Assembly (NCBI RefSeq): GCF_001983165.1
Contig: NZ_MNPU01000005.1
Location: 62,001 to 126,000, forward strand
Direction of reading: 5' to 3'
Source of the DNA: Pseudomonas gessardii
Lineage (GTDB): Bacteria; Pseudomonadota; Gammaproteobacteria; Pseudomonadales; Pseudomonadaceae
DNA length: 64,000 nucleotides
Program-made: the position numbers and the translations under genes
The notes under the pieces: model-generated
Database searches by the model: none
Told to the model about the DNA's origin: nothing
Seen by the model: the letters and a program-made list of their open reading frames with translations, nothing else
Shown here: in pieces, positions 18,618 to 28,113 of the stretch
How the letters are laid out: every line of letters begins with the position of its first letter
Numbering within the stretch: position 1 is the first letter of the stretch

Positions 18618-19367
18618 GTGCCGACTCCGCCCGCCAAGTCCCCGCTGGCTGCCCACATGGACGAAAGTCCGGCGCCCTTGTATGCCCGCGTCAAGCAGAT
18701 GATCAGCCAGCAGATTCTCAACGGCAACTGGCCGCCGCACTATCGCGTGCCGTCGGAAAGCGAGTTGGTCAACCAACTGGGCTTTAGCCGCATGACCATC
18801 AACCGGGCCCTGCGCGAACTGACCGCCGAAGGGCTGCTGGTGCGCATGCAAGGTGTTGGCACCTTCGTCGCCGAGCCCAAGAGCCAGTCGGCGCTGTTCG
18901 AGGTGCATAACATCGCCGACGAGATCGCCTCCCGTGGCCATCGCCACACCTGCCAGGTGATTACCCTGGGCGAAGAAGCCGCGGGTTCCGAGCGCGCCGT
19001 GGCCCTGGAAATGCGTGAAGGCGGGCGGGTATTCCACTCGCTGATCGTGCACTACGAAAACGATATTCCGGTGCAAATCGAGGACCGTTTCGTCAACGCC
19101 CTGGTCGCCCCCGAATACCTGCAACAGGATTTCACCCAGCAAACCCCCTATGCCTATCTCAACCAGGTGGCGCCGCTGACCGAGGGCGAACATGTGGTGG
19201 AAGCGATCCTGGCCGACCCGCAGGAATGCAAGCTCTTGCAGATCGAGGCCGGCGAGCCGTGCCTGCTGATTCGCCGGCGCACCTGGTCCGGGCGCCAGCC
19301 GGTGACCGCCGCACGCCTGATCCACCCCGGTTCCCGGCATAGCCTTGAAGGACGTTTCAGCAAATGA
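18618..19367 (+). CDS. hutC: Histidine utilisation repressor, GntR/HutC family
   Basis: Represses the hut genes and releases DNA when urocanate binds. The 249 residues show an N-terminal GntR winged helix (about 18-85, with PSESELVNQLGFSRMTINRAL) and a UTRA ligand-binding domain (about 100-240). I chose the GTG at 18618 because AAGGA lies six bases upstream and the product then starts MPTPPAKSP as in other Pseudomonas HutC; an ATG at 18588 would add ten residues. Its stop overlaps the hutD start (ATGA), so the two are coupled. The operator at 18538 implies autoregulation. Confidence 0.95.
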   Translation: MPTPPAKSPLAAHMDESPAPLYARVKQMISQQILNGNWPPHYRVPSESELVNQLGFSRMTINRALRELTAEGLLVRMQGVGTFVAEPKSQSALFEVHNIADEIASRGHRHTCQVITLGEEAAGSERAVALEMREGGRVFHSLIVHYENDIPVQIEDRFVNALVAPEYLQQDFTQQTPYAYLNQVAPLTEGEHVVEAILADPQECKLLQIEAGEPCLLIRRRTWSGRQPVTAARLIHPGSRHSLEGRFSK

Positions 19368-19924
19368 GTGCAGTCAAGGTCTGGCGCGCTGCCGATTACG
19401 TACGCATGCCGTGGAAGAACGGCGGCGGCAGCACCGAAGAAATCACCCGCGATGCCGGCCAGGGCCTGGACGGTTTTGGCTGGCGCCTGTCGATTGCCGA
19501 TATCGGCGAGTCGGGCGGCTTTTCCACGTTTGCCGGGTACCAGCGGGTGATTACCGTGATCCAGGGCGCGGGCATGGTGTTGACCGTGGATGGCGAGGAA
19601 CAGCGTGGGTTGTTACCGCTGCAGCCCTTTGCCTTCAGCGGCGAAAGCCAGGTGACATGCCGCCTGATCACCGGGCCGATTCGCGACTTCAACCTGATCT
19701 ATTCGCCCCAGCGTTACCATGCGCGCTTGCAGTGGGTGGATGGGGTGCAGCAGTTTTTCAGCACCGCGCACACCGTGCTGGTGTTCAGCGTGGCCGATGA
19801 GGTGAAGGTGCTGGGCGAAGTGCTGGGGCAGCATGATTGTTTGCAGGTGGACGGTAACGTCGGGTTGCTGGATATCAGCGTGACTGGCCGCTGCTGCCTG
19901 ATCGAACTGACCCCGCGCGATTAA
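19364..19924 (+). CDS. hutD: HutD family protein
   Basis: 186 residues of the cupin-like HutD/Ves family (N-terminal YVRMPWKNGGGSTEEI, mid-domain VITVIQGAGMVLTVDG). HutD is not a pathway enzyme; from work in P. fluorescens it is thought to limit hut activity, perhaps by sensing a pathway intermediate. It overlaps hutC by four bases. Confidence 0.92.
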   Translation: MSAVKVWRAADYVRMPWKNGGGSTEEITRDAGQGLDGFGWRLSIADIGESGGFSTFAGYQRVITVIQGAGMVLTVDGEEQRGLLPLQPFAFSGESQVTCRLITGPIRDFNLIYSPQRYHARLQWVDGVQQFFSTAHTVLVFSVADEVKVLGEVLGQHDCLQVDGNVGLLDISVTGRCCLIELTPRD

Positions 19925-19927
19925 ACC

Positions 19928-19998
19928 TGTGGGAGCTGGCTTGCCTGCGATTGCGGTGTGTCAGACAAATGGCTATCGCAGGCAAGCCAGCTCCCACA
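19928..19998. repeat. REPIN between hutD and the hutU promoter
   Basis: Both ends are of the GGAGCTGGCTTGCCTGCGAT subtype, inverted, with a short ~22-base centre. It may end the hutCD transcript. Confidence 0.88.
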
Positions 19999-20203
19999 TG
20001 GGTTATGCATAGGCTGCACAATCTGTTTCCAGTCCCGCACCAAGTTGTTACCGAATGCCCCAGCAGGGCGCAATGTCCTGCCTTTGTAGCGACTCCTCGG
20101 ATTTTTAAACCATCGCTGTAGGAAATTTCACCAAGCCTGGAAGCCTTGATTTCAGAGGCTTACGCGTCCATGAAAAAAAATCTTAGCCACCCATTCATCA
20201 AGT

Positions 20204-20219
20204 TGGCCGCTTGATTGCA
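20204..20219 (+). promoter_or_regulatory. Sigma-54 promoter of hutU
   Basis: TGGCCGCTTGATTGCA carries the invariant GG (-24) and GC (-12) at correct spacing for RpoN, with start near 20230. Sigma-54 use at hutU, activated by CbrB or NtrC, is known in P. fluorescens. Confidence 0.8.
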
Positions 20220-20223
20220 TATG

Positions 20224-20237
20224 CTTGTATGTACAAG
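20224..20237. promoter_or_regulatory. HutC operator at the hutU start point
   Basis: CTTGTATGTACAAG is a near-perfect 14-bp palindrome that I recall as the HutC binding site of Pseudomonas hut promoters. It begins five bases after the -12 element and covers the predicted +1, so bound HutC would block RpoN-RNA polymerase directly. Confidence 0.88.
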
Positions 20238-20315
20238 TAAAGGTGTGTGCATAAGAGTCGCTAAACATCCTCTTCGCACCATCGTGTTCGCGCATCGATT
20301 GCTGAGGAGTTTTTT

Positions 20316-22001
20316 GTGACTGACTTTTCCCAGAACAAGCCTACCAAGTACCGCGACGTTGAAATCCGCGCCGCCCGTGGCAACACGCTCACCGCCAAAA
20401 GCTGGCTGACTGAAGCGCCGCTGCGCATGCTGATGAACAACCTCGACCCGCAAGTGGCCGAGAACCCCAAGGAGCTGGTGGTGTACGGCGGTATCGGCCG
20501 GGCGGCGCGTAACTGGGAGTGCTACGACCAGATCGTCGACAGCCTGACCCACCTGAACGACGACGAAACCCTGCTGGTGCAATCCGGCAAGCCGGTCGGT
20601 GTGTTCAAGACCCACAGCAATGCCCCGCGCGTGCTGATCGCCAACTCCAACCTGGTGCCGCACTGGGCCAGTTGGGAGCACTTCAACGAACTGGATGCCA
20701 AGGGCCTGGCCATGTACGGCCAGATGACCGCCGGTAGCTGGATCTACATCGGCAGCCAGGGCATCGTCCAGGGCACCTACGAAACCTTCGTCGAGGCCGG
20801 TCGCCAGCATTACGATTCCAACCTCAAGGGCCGTTGGGTGCTCACCGCCGGCCTCGGCGGCATGGGCGGCGCCCAGCCTCTGGCCGCGACCCTGGCCGGT
20901 GCGTGCTCGCTGAACATTGAATGCCAGCAGGTCAGCATCGACTTCCGCTTGAACAGCCGTTATGTCGACGAACAAGCCAGCGACCTCGACGACGCCCTGG
21001 CGCGCATCGCCAAGTACACCCAGGAAGGCAAGGCTATCTCCATCGCCCTGCTGGGCAACGCTGCCGAAATCCTCCCGGAACTGGTCAAGCGCGGCGTACG
21101 CCCGGACATGGTCACCGACCAGACCAGCGCCCACGACCCGCTCAATGGCTACCTGCCCGCCGGCTGGACCTGGGACCAGTACCGCGCCCGCGCCAAGACC
21201 GAGCCCGCCGCAGTGATCAAGGCCGCCAAGCAATCGATGGCCGTGCACGTGCAGGCGATGCTGGCCTTCCAGAAAATGGGGGTTCCGACCTTCGACTACG
21301 GCAACAACATCCGTCAGATGGCGCAGGAAGAAGGCGTGGAAAATGCCTTCGACTTCCCAGGCTTTGTCCCGGCCTATATCCGCCCACTGTTTTGCCGTGG
21401 CATCGGCCCGTTCCGTTGGGCGGCCCTCTCGGGTGACCCGCAAGACATCTACAAAACCGACGCCAAGGTCAAGGAGCTGATCCCCGACGACGCCCACCTG
21501 CACAACTGGCTGGACATGGCCCGCGAGCGCATCAGTTTCCAGGGCCTGCCGGCGCGCATCTGCTGGGTCGGTCTGGGCCAGCGCGCCAAGCTCGGCCTGG
21601 CGTTCAACGAAATGGTACGCAGCGGTGAGCTGTCGGCACCGGTGGTGATCGGCCGTGACCATCTGGACTCCGGCTCGGTGGCCAGCCCCAACCGCGAAAC
21701 CGAATCCATGCAGGACGGTTCCGATGCCGTGTCCGACTGGCCGTTGCTCAACGCCTTGCTCAACACTGCCAGCGGCGCGACCTGGGTTTCGCTGCACCAC
21801 GGCGGTGGGGTGGGCATGGGCTTCTCCCAGCACTCGGGGATGGTGATTGTCTGCGACGGCACCGACGAAGCCGCCGAGCGGATTGCCCGCGTGCTGCACA
21901 ACGACCCGGCCACCGGGGTGATGCGTCACGCCGATGCGGGCTATCAGATCGCCATTGATTGCGCCAAGGAGCAGGGCCTGAACCTGCCAATGATCAAGTA
22001 A
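20316..22001 (+). CDS. hutU: Urocanate hydratase (urocanase)
   Basis: Second step of histidine breakdown: urocanate to imidazolonepropionate, with tightly bound NAD+. The 561 residues match the family. The NAD-binding stretch [12 protein letters not shown] lies about residues 176-187. Further conserved blocks are [19 protein letters not shown] and [17 protein letters not shown]. The start is GTG at 20316 with GAGGAG upstream. It is the first gene of a long co-directional hut series and is preceded by the sigma-54 promoter and HutC operator. A REPIN separates it from the transporter gene. Confidence 0.97.
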   Translation: MTDFSQNKPTKYRDVEIRAARGNTLTAKSWLTEAPLRMLMNNLDPQVAENPKELVVYGGIGRAARNWECYDQIVDSLTHLNDDETLLVQSGKPVGVFKTHSNAPRVLIANSNLVPHWASWEHFNELDAKGLAMYGQMTAGSWIYIGSQGIVQGTYETFVEAGRQHYDSNLKGRWVLTAGLGGMGGAQPLAATLAGACSLNIECQQVSIDFRLNSRYVDEQASDLDDALARIAKYTQEGKAISIALLGNAAEILPELVKRGVRPDMVTDQTSAHDPLNGYLPAGWTWDQYRARAKTEPAAVIKAAKQSMAVHVQAMLAFQKMGVPTFDYGNNIRQMAQEEGVENAFDFPGFVPAYIRPLFCRGIGPFRWAALSGDPQDIYKTDAKVKELIPDDAHLHNWLDMARERISFQGLPARICWVGLGQRAKLGLAFNEMVRSGELSAPVVIGRDHLDSGSVASPNRETESMQDGSDAVSDWPLLNALLNTASGATWVSLHHGGGVGMGFSQHSGMVIVCDGTDEAAERIARVLHNDPATGVMRHADAGYQIAIDCAKEQGLNLPMIK

Positions 22002-22017
22002 CGCCTGGCTCGGTTCC

Positions 22018-22104
22018 TGTGGGAGCTGGCTTGCCTGCGATGCGGGCGACTGGGTCTGTCAGGCAGATCACAGTGATGCAATCGCAGGCAAGCCAGCTCC
22101 CACA
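22018..22104. repeat. REPIN between hutU and the NCS1 transporter gene
   Basis: Inverted pair, both of the GGAGCTGGCTTGCCTGCGAT subtype, with a ~40-base centre. Its position inside a probable operon could set the ratio of hutU to downstream mRNA. Confidence 0.88.
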
Positions 22105-22176
22105 TTTGACTTGCTGTGTATTTGAAACATGTTTGATCCGCACCACCGAAAACAATCCATTAGAGGTTGAACACCC

Positions 22177-23640
22177 ATGGCTGCAAAAGACGCACGTGCA
22201 AGCTCCACCCCGTTGATCGAAAGGCGTTCGATCGACTACATCCCGGAAGCGGAAAGACACGGTCGTCTCTTGAGCCAGTTCACCCTGTGGATGGGCGCCA
22301 ACCTGCAAATCACCGCGATTGTCACCGGGGCCCTGGCCGTGGTGCTGGGCGGTGATGTGTTCTGGTCGTTGATCGGTCTGTTGATCGGTCAACTGCTGGG
22401 CGGCGGGGTGATGGCGTTGCATGCGGCGCAAGGGCCCAGGCTGGGCCTGCCGCAGATGATTTCCAGCCGGGTGCAGTTCGGTGTGTATGGCGCGGCCATC
22501 CCGATTGTGCTGGTGTGTTTGATGTACCTGGGTTTCACCGCCACCGGCACCGTGCTGTCCGGCCAGGCGTTGGGCCAGTTGTTTGGGGTCAGCGACAGCG
22601 TTGGCATCCTGATCTTTGCCAGTGTCATCGTGCTGGTCACGGTGCTCGGGTATCGGGTGATCCATTTCATCGGGCGTGTCGCCAGCGTCATTGGGGTGGT
22701 TGCCTTTGTTTATCTGTTCAGCCGCCTGATGAGCCAGACCGATGTGGGGGCGCTCCTGCAAATCCGTCATTTCAGCTGGAGCAGCTTCTTGCTCGCGGTG
22801 TCGCTTGCGGCCTCCTGGCAGATCGCCTTCGGGCCTTACGTGGCGGACTACTCCCGCTACCTGCCGCGCCACACGTCTTCGCTGAAAACCTTTCTGGCCG
22901 CAGGCGCAGGTTCGGTCATTGGCGCACAGGTGGCGATGATCCTCGGCGTGTTTGCCGCCGCCATGTCCAACGGGCAGTTTGCCGGTAACGAAGTGGCCTA
23001 CATCGTGGGCCTGGGCGGCACGGGGGCTACGGCGGCATTGCTGTACTTCAGCATTGCGTTTGGCAAGGTCACCATTTCCACATTGAACTCCTACGGCAGC
23101 TTCATGTGCATTGCCACCATCATCAGCGGCTTTCGTGGACGCATGGAGGTCACGCGTTTGCAGCGCCTGGTCTTCGTGCTGCTGATCGTCGGCGCGGCGA
23201 CCCTGATTGCGTTACTCGGCCAGCACTCGTTCCTCAGTGCGTTCAAGTCCTTCATCCTGTTTTTGCTGGCGTTCTTTACGCCCTGGAGCGCGATCAACCT
23301 GGTGGACTACTACTGCATCACCCGCGATCGCTATGACGTGCCGGCGCTGGCCGATCCGAATGGTCGCTACGGCCGCTGGAACCCGCTGGGTATCAGCGTC
23401 TATGTGTTCGGGGTGCTGGTGCAATTGCCGTTCATCGCCACCAAGTTCTACACGGGGCCCCTGGTGGCCAGCCTGGGCGGGGTGGATATTTCCTGGATCA
23501 TCGGCCTGGTACTGCCCGCTGCCCTGTATTACGTGTGTGCGAAAAAATGGCACGGCGCAATACCTGAACGACTGATCCTGCCGGTAGAGCAGGGCGCTAC
23601 ACCCAGCGCTAAAAACAACGGGCTGATTGCACAGGCCTGA
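22177..23640 (+). CDS. NCS1/cytosine-permease family transporter, probable urocanate permease
   Basis: 487 residues with about twelve membrane helices and the N-terminal hydrophilic start typical of CodB-like (NCS1) carriers: RRSIDYIPEAERHGRL, then LFTLWMGANLQIT-type helix I and the conserved WQIAFGPYVADYSRYLP. NCS1 members carry nucleobases and related ring compounds. In the hut cluster the likely substrate is urocanate, and P. fluorescens studies use the name hutTu for such a gene. That role is by context, not by sequence. Start ATG 22177 with GAGG upstream. The gene ends about 70 bases before the hutX start. Confidence 0.85.
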   Translation: MAAKDARASSTPLIERRSIDYIPEAERHGRLLSQFTLWMGANLQITAIVTGALAVVLGGDVFWSLIGLLIGQLLGGGVMALHAAQGPRLGLPQMISSRVQFGVYGAAIPIVLVCLMYLGFTATGTVLSGQALGQLFGVSDSVGILIFASVIVLVTVLGYRVIHFIGRVASVIGVVAFVYLFSRLMSQTDVGALLQIRHFSWSSFLLAVSLAASWQIAFGPYVADYSRYLPRHTSSLKTFLAAGAGSVIGAQVAMILGVFAAAMSNGQFAGNEVAYIVGLGGTGATAALLYFSIAFGKVTISTLNSYGSFMCIATIISGFRGRMEVTRLQRLVFVLLIVGAATLIALLGQHSFLSAFKSFILFLLAFFTPWSAINLVDYYCITRDRYDVPALADPNGRYGRWNPLGISVYVFGVLVQLPFIATKFYTGPLVASLGGVDISWIIGLVLPAALYYVCAKKWHGAIPERLILPVEQGATPSAKNNGLIAQA

Positions 23641-23708
23641 TGGGACGTGGACAAGGCAGGATGCCTTTTGACTGCCGTAATCCATTTCATGATTGGGAGC
23701 GTCACATA

Positions 23709-24677
23709 ATGAGAATGTATAAGACCCTGCTGACCCCATTGCTCGCCGCCGGCCTGCTGGCCAGCGCTGGCGCCATCCAGGCGGCCGGCTGGTGCGAGTC
23801 GGGCAAACCGGTGAAATTCGCCGGCCTGAACTGGGAAAGCGGCATGTTGCTGACCGACGTGCTGCAAGTGGTGCTGGAAAAAGGCTACGACTGCAAAACC
23901 GATAGCCTGCCGGGCAACTCCATCACCATGGAAAACGCCCTGGGCAGCAACGATATCCAGATCTTCGCCGAAGAGTGGATTGGCCGCAGTGAAGTGTGGA
24001 AAAAGGCCGAGAAGGCCGGCAAGGTCGTGGGTGTCGGCGCCCCCGTGGTCGGCGCTGTGGAAGGCTGGTACGTGCCGCGCTATGTGATCGAGGGTGACGC
24101 CAAGCGCAAGCTCGAAGCCAAGGCCCCGGACCTGAAAAACATCGCCGACCTGGCCAAGTATTCCGCGGTATTCAAGGACCAGGAAGAGCCTGCCAAAGGC
24201 CGCTTCTACAACTGCCCGGCCGGTTGGACCTGCGAGCTGGACAACAGCGAAATGCTCAAGAGCTATGGCCTGGAAAGCTCCTACACCAACTTCCGCCCAG
24301 GCACCGGCCCGGCGCTGGATGCAGCGGTGCTGTCGAGCTACAAGCGTGGCGAACCAATCCTGTTCTACTACTGGTCGCCGACACCGCTGATGGGCCAGGT
24401 GGACCTGGTCAAGCTCGACGAAAAACCCGGCGTGGATAAAAGCGTGACCATCAAGGTCGGCCTGTCCAAGACGTTCCACGAGCAGGCCCCGGAACTGGTG
24501 GCGGTGCTGGAGAAGGTCAACCTGCCGATCGACCTGCTCAACCAGAACCTGGCGCGCATGAGTAAAGAGCGCATCGATTCGGCGAAACTGGCGAAGATTT
24601 TCCTCAAGGAACACCCGGAAATCTGGCACGCCTGGGTCAGTGAAGACGCGGCCAAAAAAATCGACGCGGCCTTGTAG
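23709..24677 (+). CDS. hutX: Periplasmic substrate-binding protein of a histidine/betaine-type ABC transporter
   Basis: 322 residues with a cleavable signal peptide (MRMYKTLLTPLLAAGLLASAGAIQA). It belongs to the OpuAC/ProX class that normally binds glycine betaine, choline or related compounds. Within hut loci these proteins bind histidine. The start chosen is ATG 23709 with GGGAG upstream; a longer frame begins at the previous stop but gives no signal peptide. It is followed by hutW (73 bases) and hutV (overlap) to form a three-gene importer. Confidence 0.87.
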   Translation: MRMYKTLLTPLLAAGLLASAGAIQAAGWCESGKPVKFAGLNWESGMLLTDVLQVVLEKGYDCKTDSLPGNSITMENALGSNDIQIFAEEWIGRSEVWKKAEKAGKVVGVGAPVVGAVEGWYVPRYVIEGDAKRKLEAKAPDLKNIADLAKYSAVFKDQEEPAKGRFYNCPAGWTCELDNSEMLKSYGLESSYTNFRPGTGPALDAAVLSSYKRGEPILFYYWSPTPLMGQVDLVKLDEKPGVDKSVTIKVGLSKTFHEQAPELVAVLEKVNLPIDLLNQNLARMSKERIDSAKLAKIFLKEHPEIWHAWVSEDAAKKIDAAL

Positions 24678-24749
24678 GCACAGGGCTCCCGGCTACCCTG
24701 AACAGGCAGCCGGCCACCCGGCCACACTCCATTGGATCGAGAGCACGCT

Positions 24750-25601
24750 ATGTTTCCTGAGAGTTTTACGTTTTCCATCGCCGACTGGGTCAACGGTTGG
24801 GTCGATGGGCTGGTGACCAACTACGGTGATGTGTTCCGGCAGATTTCCGACACCTTGCTGTGGGCCATCGTCAACCTGGAAGGCCTGCTGCGCGCGGCGC
24901 CCTGGTGGCTGATGCTGGCGATTGTCGGCGGCGTTGCCTGGCACGCCACCCGCAAGGTGCTGACCACGGCGGTGATCGTCGGCCTGTTGTTCCTGGTGGG
25001 TGCAGTCGGCCTGTGGGACAAATTGATGCAGACCCTGGCGCTGATGATGGTGGCCACGGTGATCTCGGTGCTGATCGGCATTCCCCTGGGCATCCTCTCG
25101 GCGCGCAGCAATCGCCTGCGCTCGGTGCTGATGCCGCTGCTGGACATCATGCAGACCATGCCCAGCTTCGTGTACCTGATCCCGGTGCTGATGCTGTTTG
25201 GCCTGGGCAAGGTGCCGGCGATTTTCGCCACGGTGATCTACGCCGCGCCGCCATTGATTCGCCTGACCGACCTGGGCATTCGCCAGGTGGATCGGGAAGT
25301 GATGGAAGCCATCAATGCCTTCGGCGCCAACCGCTGGCAGCAACTGTTTGGCGTGCAACTGCCGCTGGCCCTGCCGAGCATCATGGCCGGGATCAACCAG
25401 ACCACCATGATGGCCCTGTCGATGGTGGTGATCGCCTCGATGATCGGCGCCCGTGGCCTGGGTGAAGATGTACTGGTGGGCATCCAGACCCTTAACGTCG
25501 GGCGCGGCCTGGAGGCCGGCCTGGCGATTGTGATTCTCGCAGTGGTCATCGACCGCATTACCCAGGCCTATGGTCGTCCACGGCATGAGGCGAGCAAATG
25601 A
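24750..25601 (+). CDS. hutW: ABC transporter permease, ProW-like
   Basis: 283 residues with about six or seven membrane helices and the permease coupling loop ([31 protein letters not shown]), matching BPD_transp_1 permeases of the ProW/OpuAB type. Start ATG 24750. It overlaps hutV by four bases (ATGA), which indicates translational coupling. Confidence 0.9.
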   Translation: MFPESFTFSIADWVNGWVDGLVTNYGDVFRQISDTLLWAIVNLEGLLRAAPWWLMLAIVGGVAWHATRKVLTTAVIVGLLFLVGAVGLWDKLMQTLALMMVATVISVLIGIPLGILSARSNRLRSVLMPLLDIMQTMPSFVYLIPVLMLFGLGKVPAIFATVIYAAPPLIRLTDLGIRQVDREVMEAINAFGANRWQQLFGVQLPLALPSIMAGINQTTMMALSMVVIASMIGARGLGEDVLVGIQTLNVGRGLEAGLAIVILAVVIDRITQAYGRPRHEASK

Positions 25602-26422
25602 CTACTGTCAGCAAGATCGAAGTGAAAAACGTGTTCAAGATTTTCGGCGCCCGTGACAAGGAAGCCCTGGCGCTGATTGGCCAGGGCCAGACCAAGGACC
25701 AGGTGCTGGCGCAGACCGGTTGTGTGGTGGGGGTCAATGACCTGTCCCTGAGCATCGGCACCGGCGAGATCTTTGTGATCATGGGCCTGTCGGGTTCCGG
25801 CAAGTCCACCCTGGTGCGCCACTTCAACCGCCTGATCGACCCCACCAGCGGCGCGATCCTGGTGGACGGCGAAGACATCCTGCAACTGGACATGGACGCC
25901 CTGCGCCAGTTCCGCCGGCACAAGATCAGCATGGTGTTCCAGAGCTTCGGCCTGCTGCCCCACAAGAGTGTGCTGGACAATGTGGCCTATGGCTTGAAAG
26001 TACGCGGTGAAACCAAGCAAGTGTGCACCGAGCGTGCCTTGCACTGGATCGCAACCGTGGGTTTGAAGGGCTACGAAAGCAAATACCCGCACCAGTTGTC
26101 GGGCGGCATGCGCCAACGGGTGGGCCTGGCCCGGGCCCTGGCGGCTGACACCGACATCATCCTGATGGACGAAGCGTTCAGTGCCCTCGACCCGCTGATC
26201 CGCGCCGAGATGCAGGACCAGTTGCTGGAACTGCAAAAGACCCTGCACAAGACCATCGTGTTTATCACCCACGACCTGGATGAGGCCGTGCGCATCGGCA
26301 ATCGCATCGCCATCCTCAAGGACGGCCAGCTGATCCAGGTCGGCACGCCGCGGGAGATCCTGCATTCGCCGGCGGATGAGTATGTGGACCGGTTTGTTCA
26401 GCGGCGGGCGGCGGTGGTCTGA
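25598..26422 (+). CDS. hutV: ABC transporter ATP-binding protein, ProV-like
   Basis: 274 residues. Walker [10 protein letters not shown] about residues 66-74, signature [15 protein letters not shown], Walker [14 protein letters not shown] and the switch H-loop [10 protein letters not shown]. It has the extended N-terminus usual for ProV-type subunits but no CBS domains, so it is the short form. With hutX and hutW it makes a complete importer, placed between the urocanate-type carrier and hutH1. Confidence 0.92.
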   Translation: MTTVSKIEVKNVFKIFGARDKEALALIGQGQTKDQVLAQTGCVVGVNDLSLSIGTGEIFVIMGLSGSGKSTLVRHFNRLIDPTSGAILVDGEDILQLDMDALRQFRRHKISMVFQSFGLLPHKSVLDNVAYGLKVRGETKQVCTERALHWIATVGLKGYESKYPHQLSGGMRQRVGLARALAADTDIILMDEAFSALDPLIRAEMQDQLLELQKTLHKTIVFITHDLDEAVRIGNRIAILKDGQLIQVGTPREILHSPADEYVDRFVQRRAAVV

Positions 26423-26446
26423 ACCGAGCCTTGTGGTGAATTGGCG

Positions 26447-26530
26447 GGCCTCATCGCGGGCAAGCCCGCTCCCACATTTGAATGCATTCACAAATCAAAA
26501 TGTGGGAGCGGGCTTGCCCGCGATGAGGCC
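26447..26530. repeat. Inside-out REP pair with palindromic centre
   Basis: The two 33-base arms are inverse copies (GGCCTCATCGCGGGC... and its inverse), but the REP units point outward relative to the other REPINs. The centre holds the palindrome GAATGCATTC (26480-26489), also present in the element at 41494. It lies between hutV and hutH1. Confidence 0.88.
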
Positions 26531-26564
26531 GGCAAGGCCGCAAAAAATTCCAGAAGGTATGAAG

Positions 26565-28088
26565 ATGTCCCAGGCAAAAAAAATCATCATCGCCGACACC
26601 CCCCTGCACTGGCAGGACGTGGTCGCTGTCGCTCGCTTCGGCGCCGAGCTTGCGTTGTCGGGCCAGGCCTGGGCGCGCATCGACAATGCCCAGGCCATCG
26701 TGCAGCGCATTGTCACTAGCGGCGAGCGCGCCTATGGCGTCAACACCGGCCTGGGTGCCTTGTGCAATGTGTCGCTCAAGGGCGAGCAACTGAGCCAACT
26801 GTCGCGCAATACCCTGCTCAGCCACGCCTGTGGTGTGGGTGCGCTGCTGAGCGATGAACAGACCCGCGCCATCATCTGCGCGGCCATCCTCAACTACAGC
26901 CAGGGCAAGTCCGGCCTGCATCCGCAGGTGGTGCATTCACTGCTGGCGCTGCTCAACCATGGCATCACCCCGCAAGTACCGTCCCAGGGTTCGGTGGGCT
27001 ACCTGACCCATATGGCCCATATCGGCATTGCCTTGCTGGGTGTGGGAAATGTCAGCTATCGCGGCCAGATTGTTACGGCCCAGGCGGCGTTGGCCGCCGA
27101 AGGCCTGCAGCCGGTGGTGCTCGGCGCCAAGGACGGCCTGTGCCTGGTCAACGGCACGCCGTGCATGAGCGGCCTGAGCTGTCTGGCCCTGGCCGATGCC
27201 CACCATTTGCTGCAATGGGCCGATGTGATCGGCGCCATGAGCTTTGAAGCACAGCGCGGGCAGATCGATGCGTTCGACGAGCAGATCATTGCCCTCAAGC
27301 CACACCCGGGCATGCAGCAGGTCGGCAACAACCTGCGGGCCTTGCTCGAGGGCAGCGAGGTGATTGCCGCCAGCCGGGGCATTCGTACCCAGGACGCGCT
27401 GAGCATCCGTTCGATCCCCCAGGTCCACGGCGCTGCCCGCGATCAACTGGAGCACGCCACCCGGCAGATCGAAACCGAACTCAACGGCGCCACCGACAAC
27501 CCGTTGCTGCTCGGCACGCCAGACAACTACCGCGTGGTGTCCCAGGCCAACCCCCACGGCCAGTCCGTGGCGCTGGCGGCGGATATGCTGGCCATCGCCA
27601 TGGCCGAGATCGGCGCCATCGCCGAGCGCCGCCTGGACCGCCTGATCAACCCCCACGTCAGCGGCCTGCCGGCCTTCCTGGTGAGCAACCCCGGCGTCAA
27701 CTCGGGGATGATGATCGTGCAGTACGTCGCCGCTTCCCTCTGTGGGCAGAATCGTCAACTGGCGCAGCCGGCGGTGCTCGACAATTTCGTCACCTCGGGC
27801 CTGCAGGAAGACCACCTGAGCATGGGCACCAACGCCGCGCTCAAGCTGCACGCGGTGTTGGCAAATGTCACCCAGATCCTCGCCATCGAATACCTGCTGG
27901 CGGCCCAGGCCTTTGAGTTCCTCAAGGAACAAGGCTTCGGCACCGGCACCCACGCGGCCTGGCGCCTGCTGCGCGAGCACGTCCCGGCTTATGAACAGGA
28001 CCGCTGGCTGGCGCCGGATATTGCGACCACGGCGGCCCTGCTCAAGAACACCGATTTGCTGAACCACACTTTACCAAATGTGCACTGA
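26565..28088 (+). CDS. hutH1: Ammonia-lyase-like HutH paralogue lacking the MIO triad
   Basis: 507 residues, clearly of the HAL/PAL superfamily from AYGVNTGLG through NGATDNPLL to LQEDHLSMG. The segment that should read [10 protein letters not shown] reads [10 protein letters not shown] (Gly142-Tyr146): the Ala-Ser-Gly that cyclises into the MIO cofactor is precisely absent, as judged against hutH2 next door. The catalytic Tyr of QDPYSLR is also replaced (QDALSIR, Leu279). Histidine deamination by the standard route is therefore unlikely; a structural, regulatory or different catalytic role is possible. The ATG at 26565 has AGAAGG seven bases upstream; the ATG two codons earlier is too close to it. 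The reading frame is intact, so this is not an obvious pseudogene. Confidence 0.85.
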   Translation: MSQAKKIIIADTPLHWQDVVAVARFGAELALSGQAWARIDNAQAIVQRIVTSGERAYGVNTGLGALCNVSLKGEQLSQLSRNTLLSHACGVGALLSDEQTRAIICAAILNYSQGKSGLHPQVVHSLLALLNHGITPQVPSQGSVGYLTHMAHIGIALLGVGNVSYRGQIVTAQAALAAEGLQPVVLGAKDGLCLVNGTPCMSGLSCLALADAHHLLQWADVIGAMSFEAQRGQIDAFDEQIIALKPHPGMQQVGNNLRALLEGSEVIAASRGIRTQDALSIRSIPQVHGAARDQLEHATRQIETELNGATDNPLLLGTPDNYRVVSQANPHGQSVALAADMLAIAMAEIGAIAERRLDRLINPHVSGLPAFLVSNPGVNSGMMIVQYVAASLCGQNRQLAQPAVLDNFVTSGLQEDHLSMGTNAALKLHAVLANVTQILAIEYLLAAQAFEFLKEQGFGTGTHAAWRLLREHVPAYEQDRWLAPDIATTAALLKNTDLLNHTLPNVH

Positions 28089-28113
28089 ACCCTATTTCAA
28101 AAGGAGCATGAAT

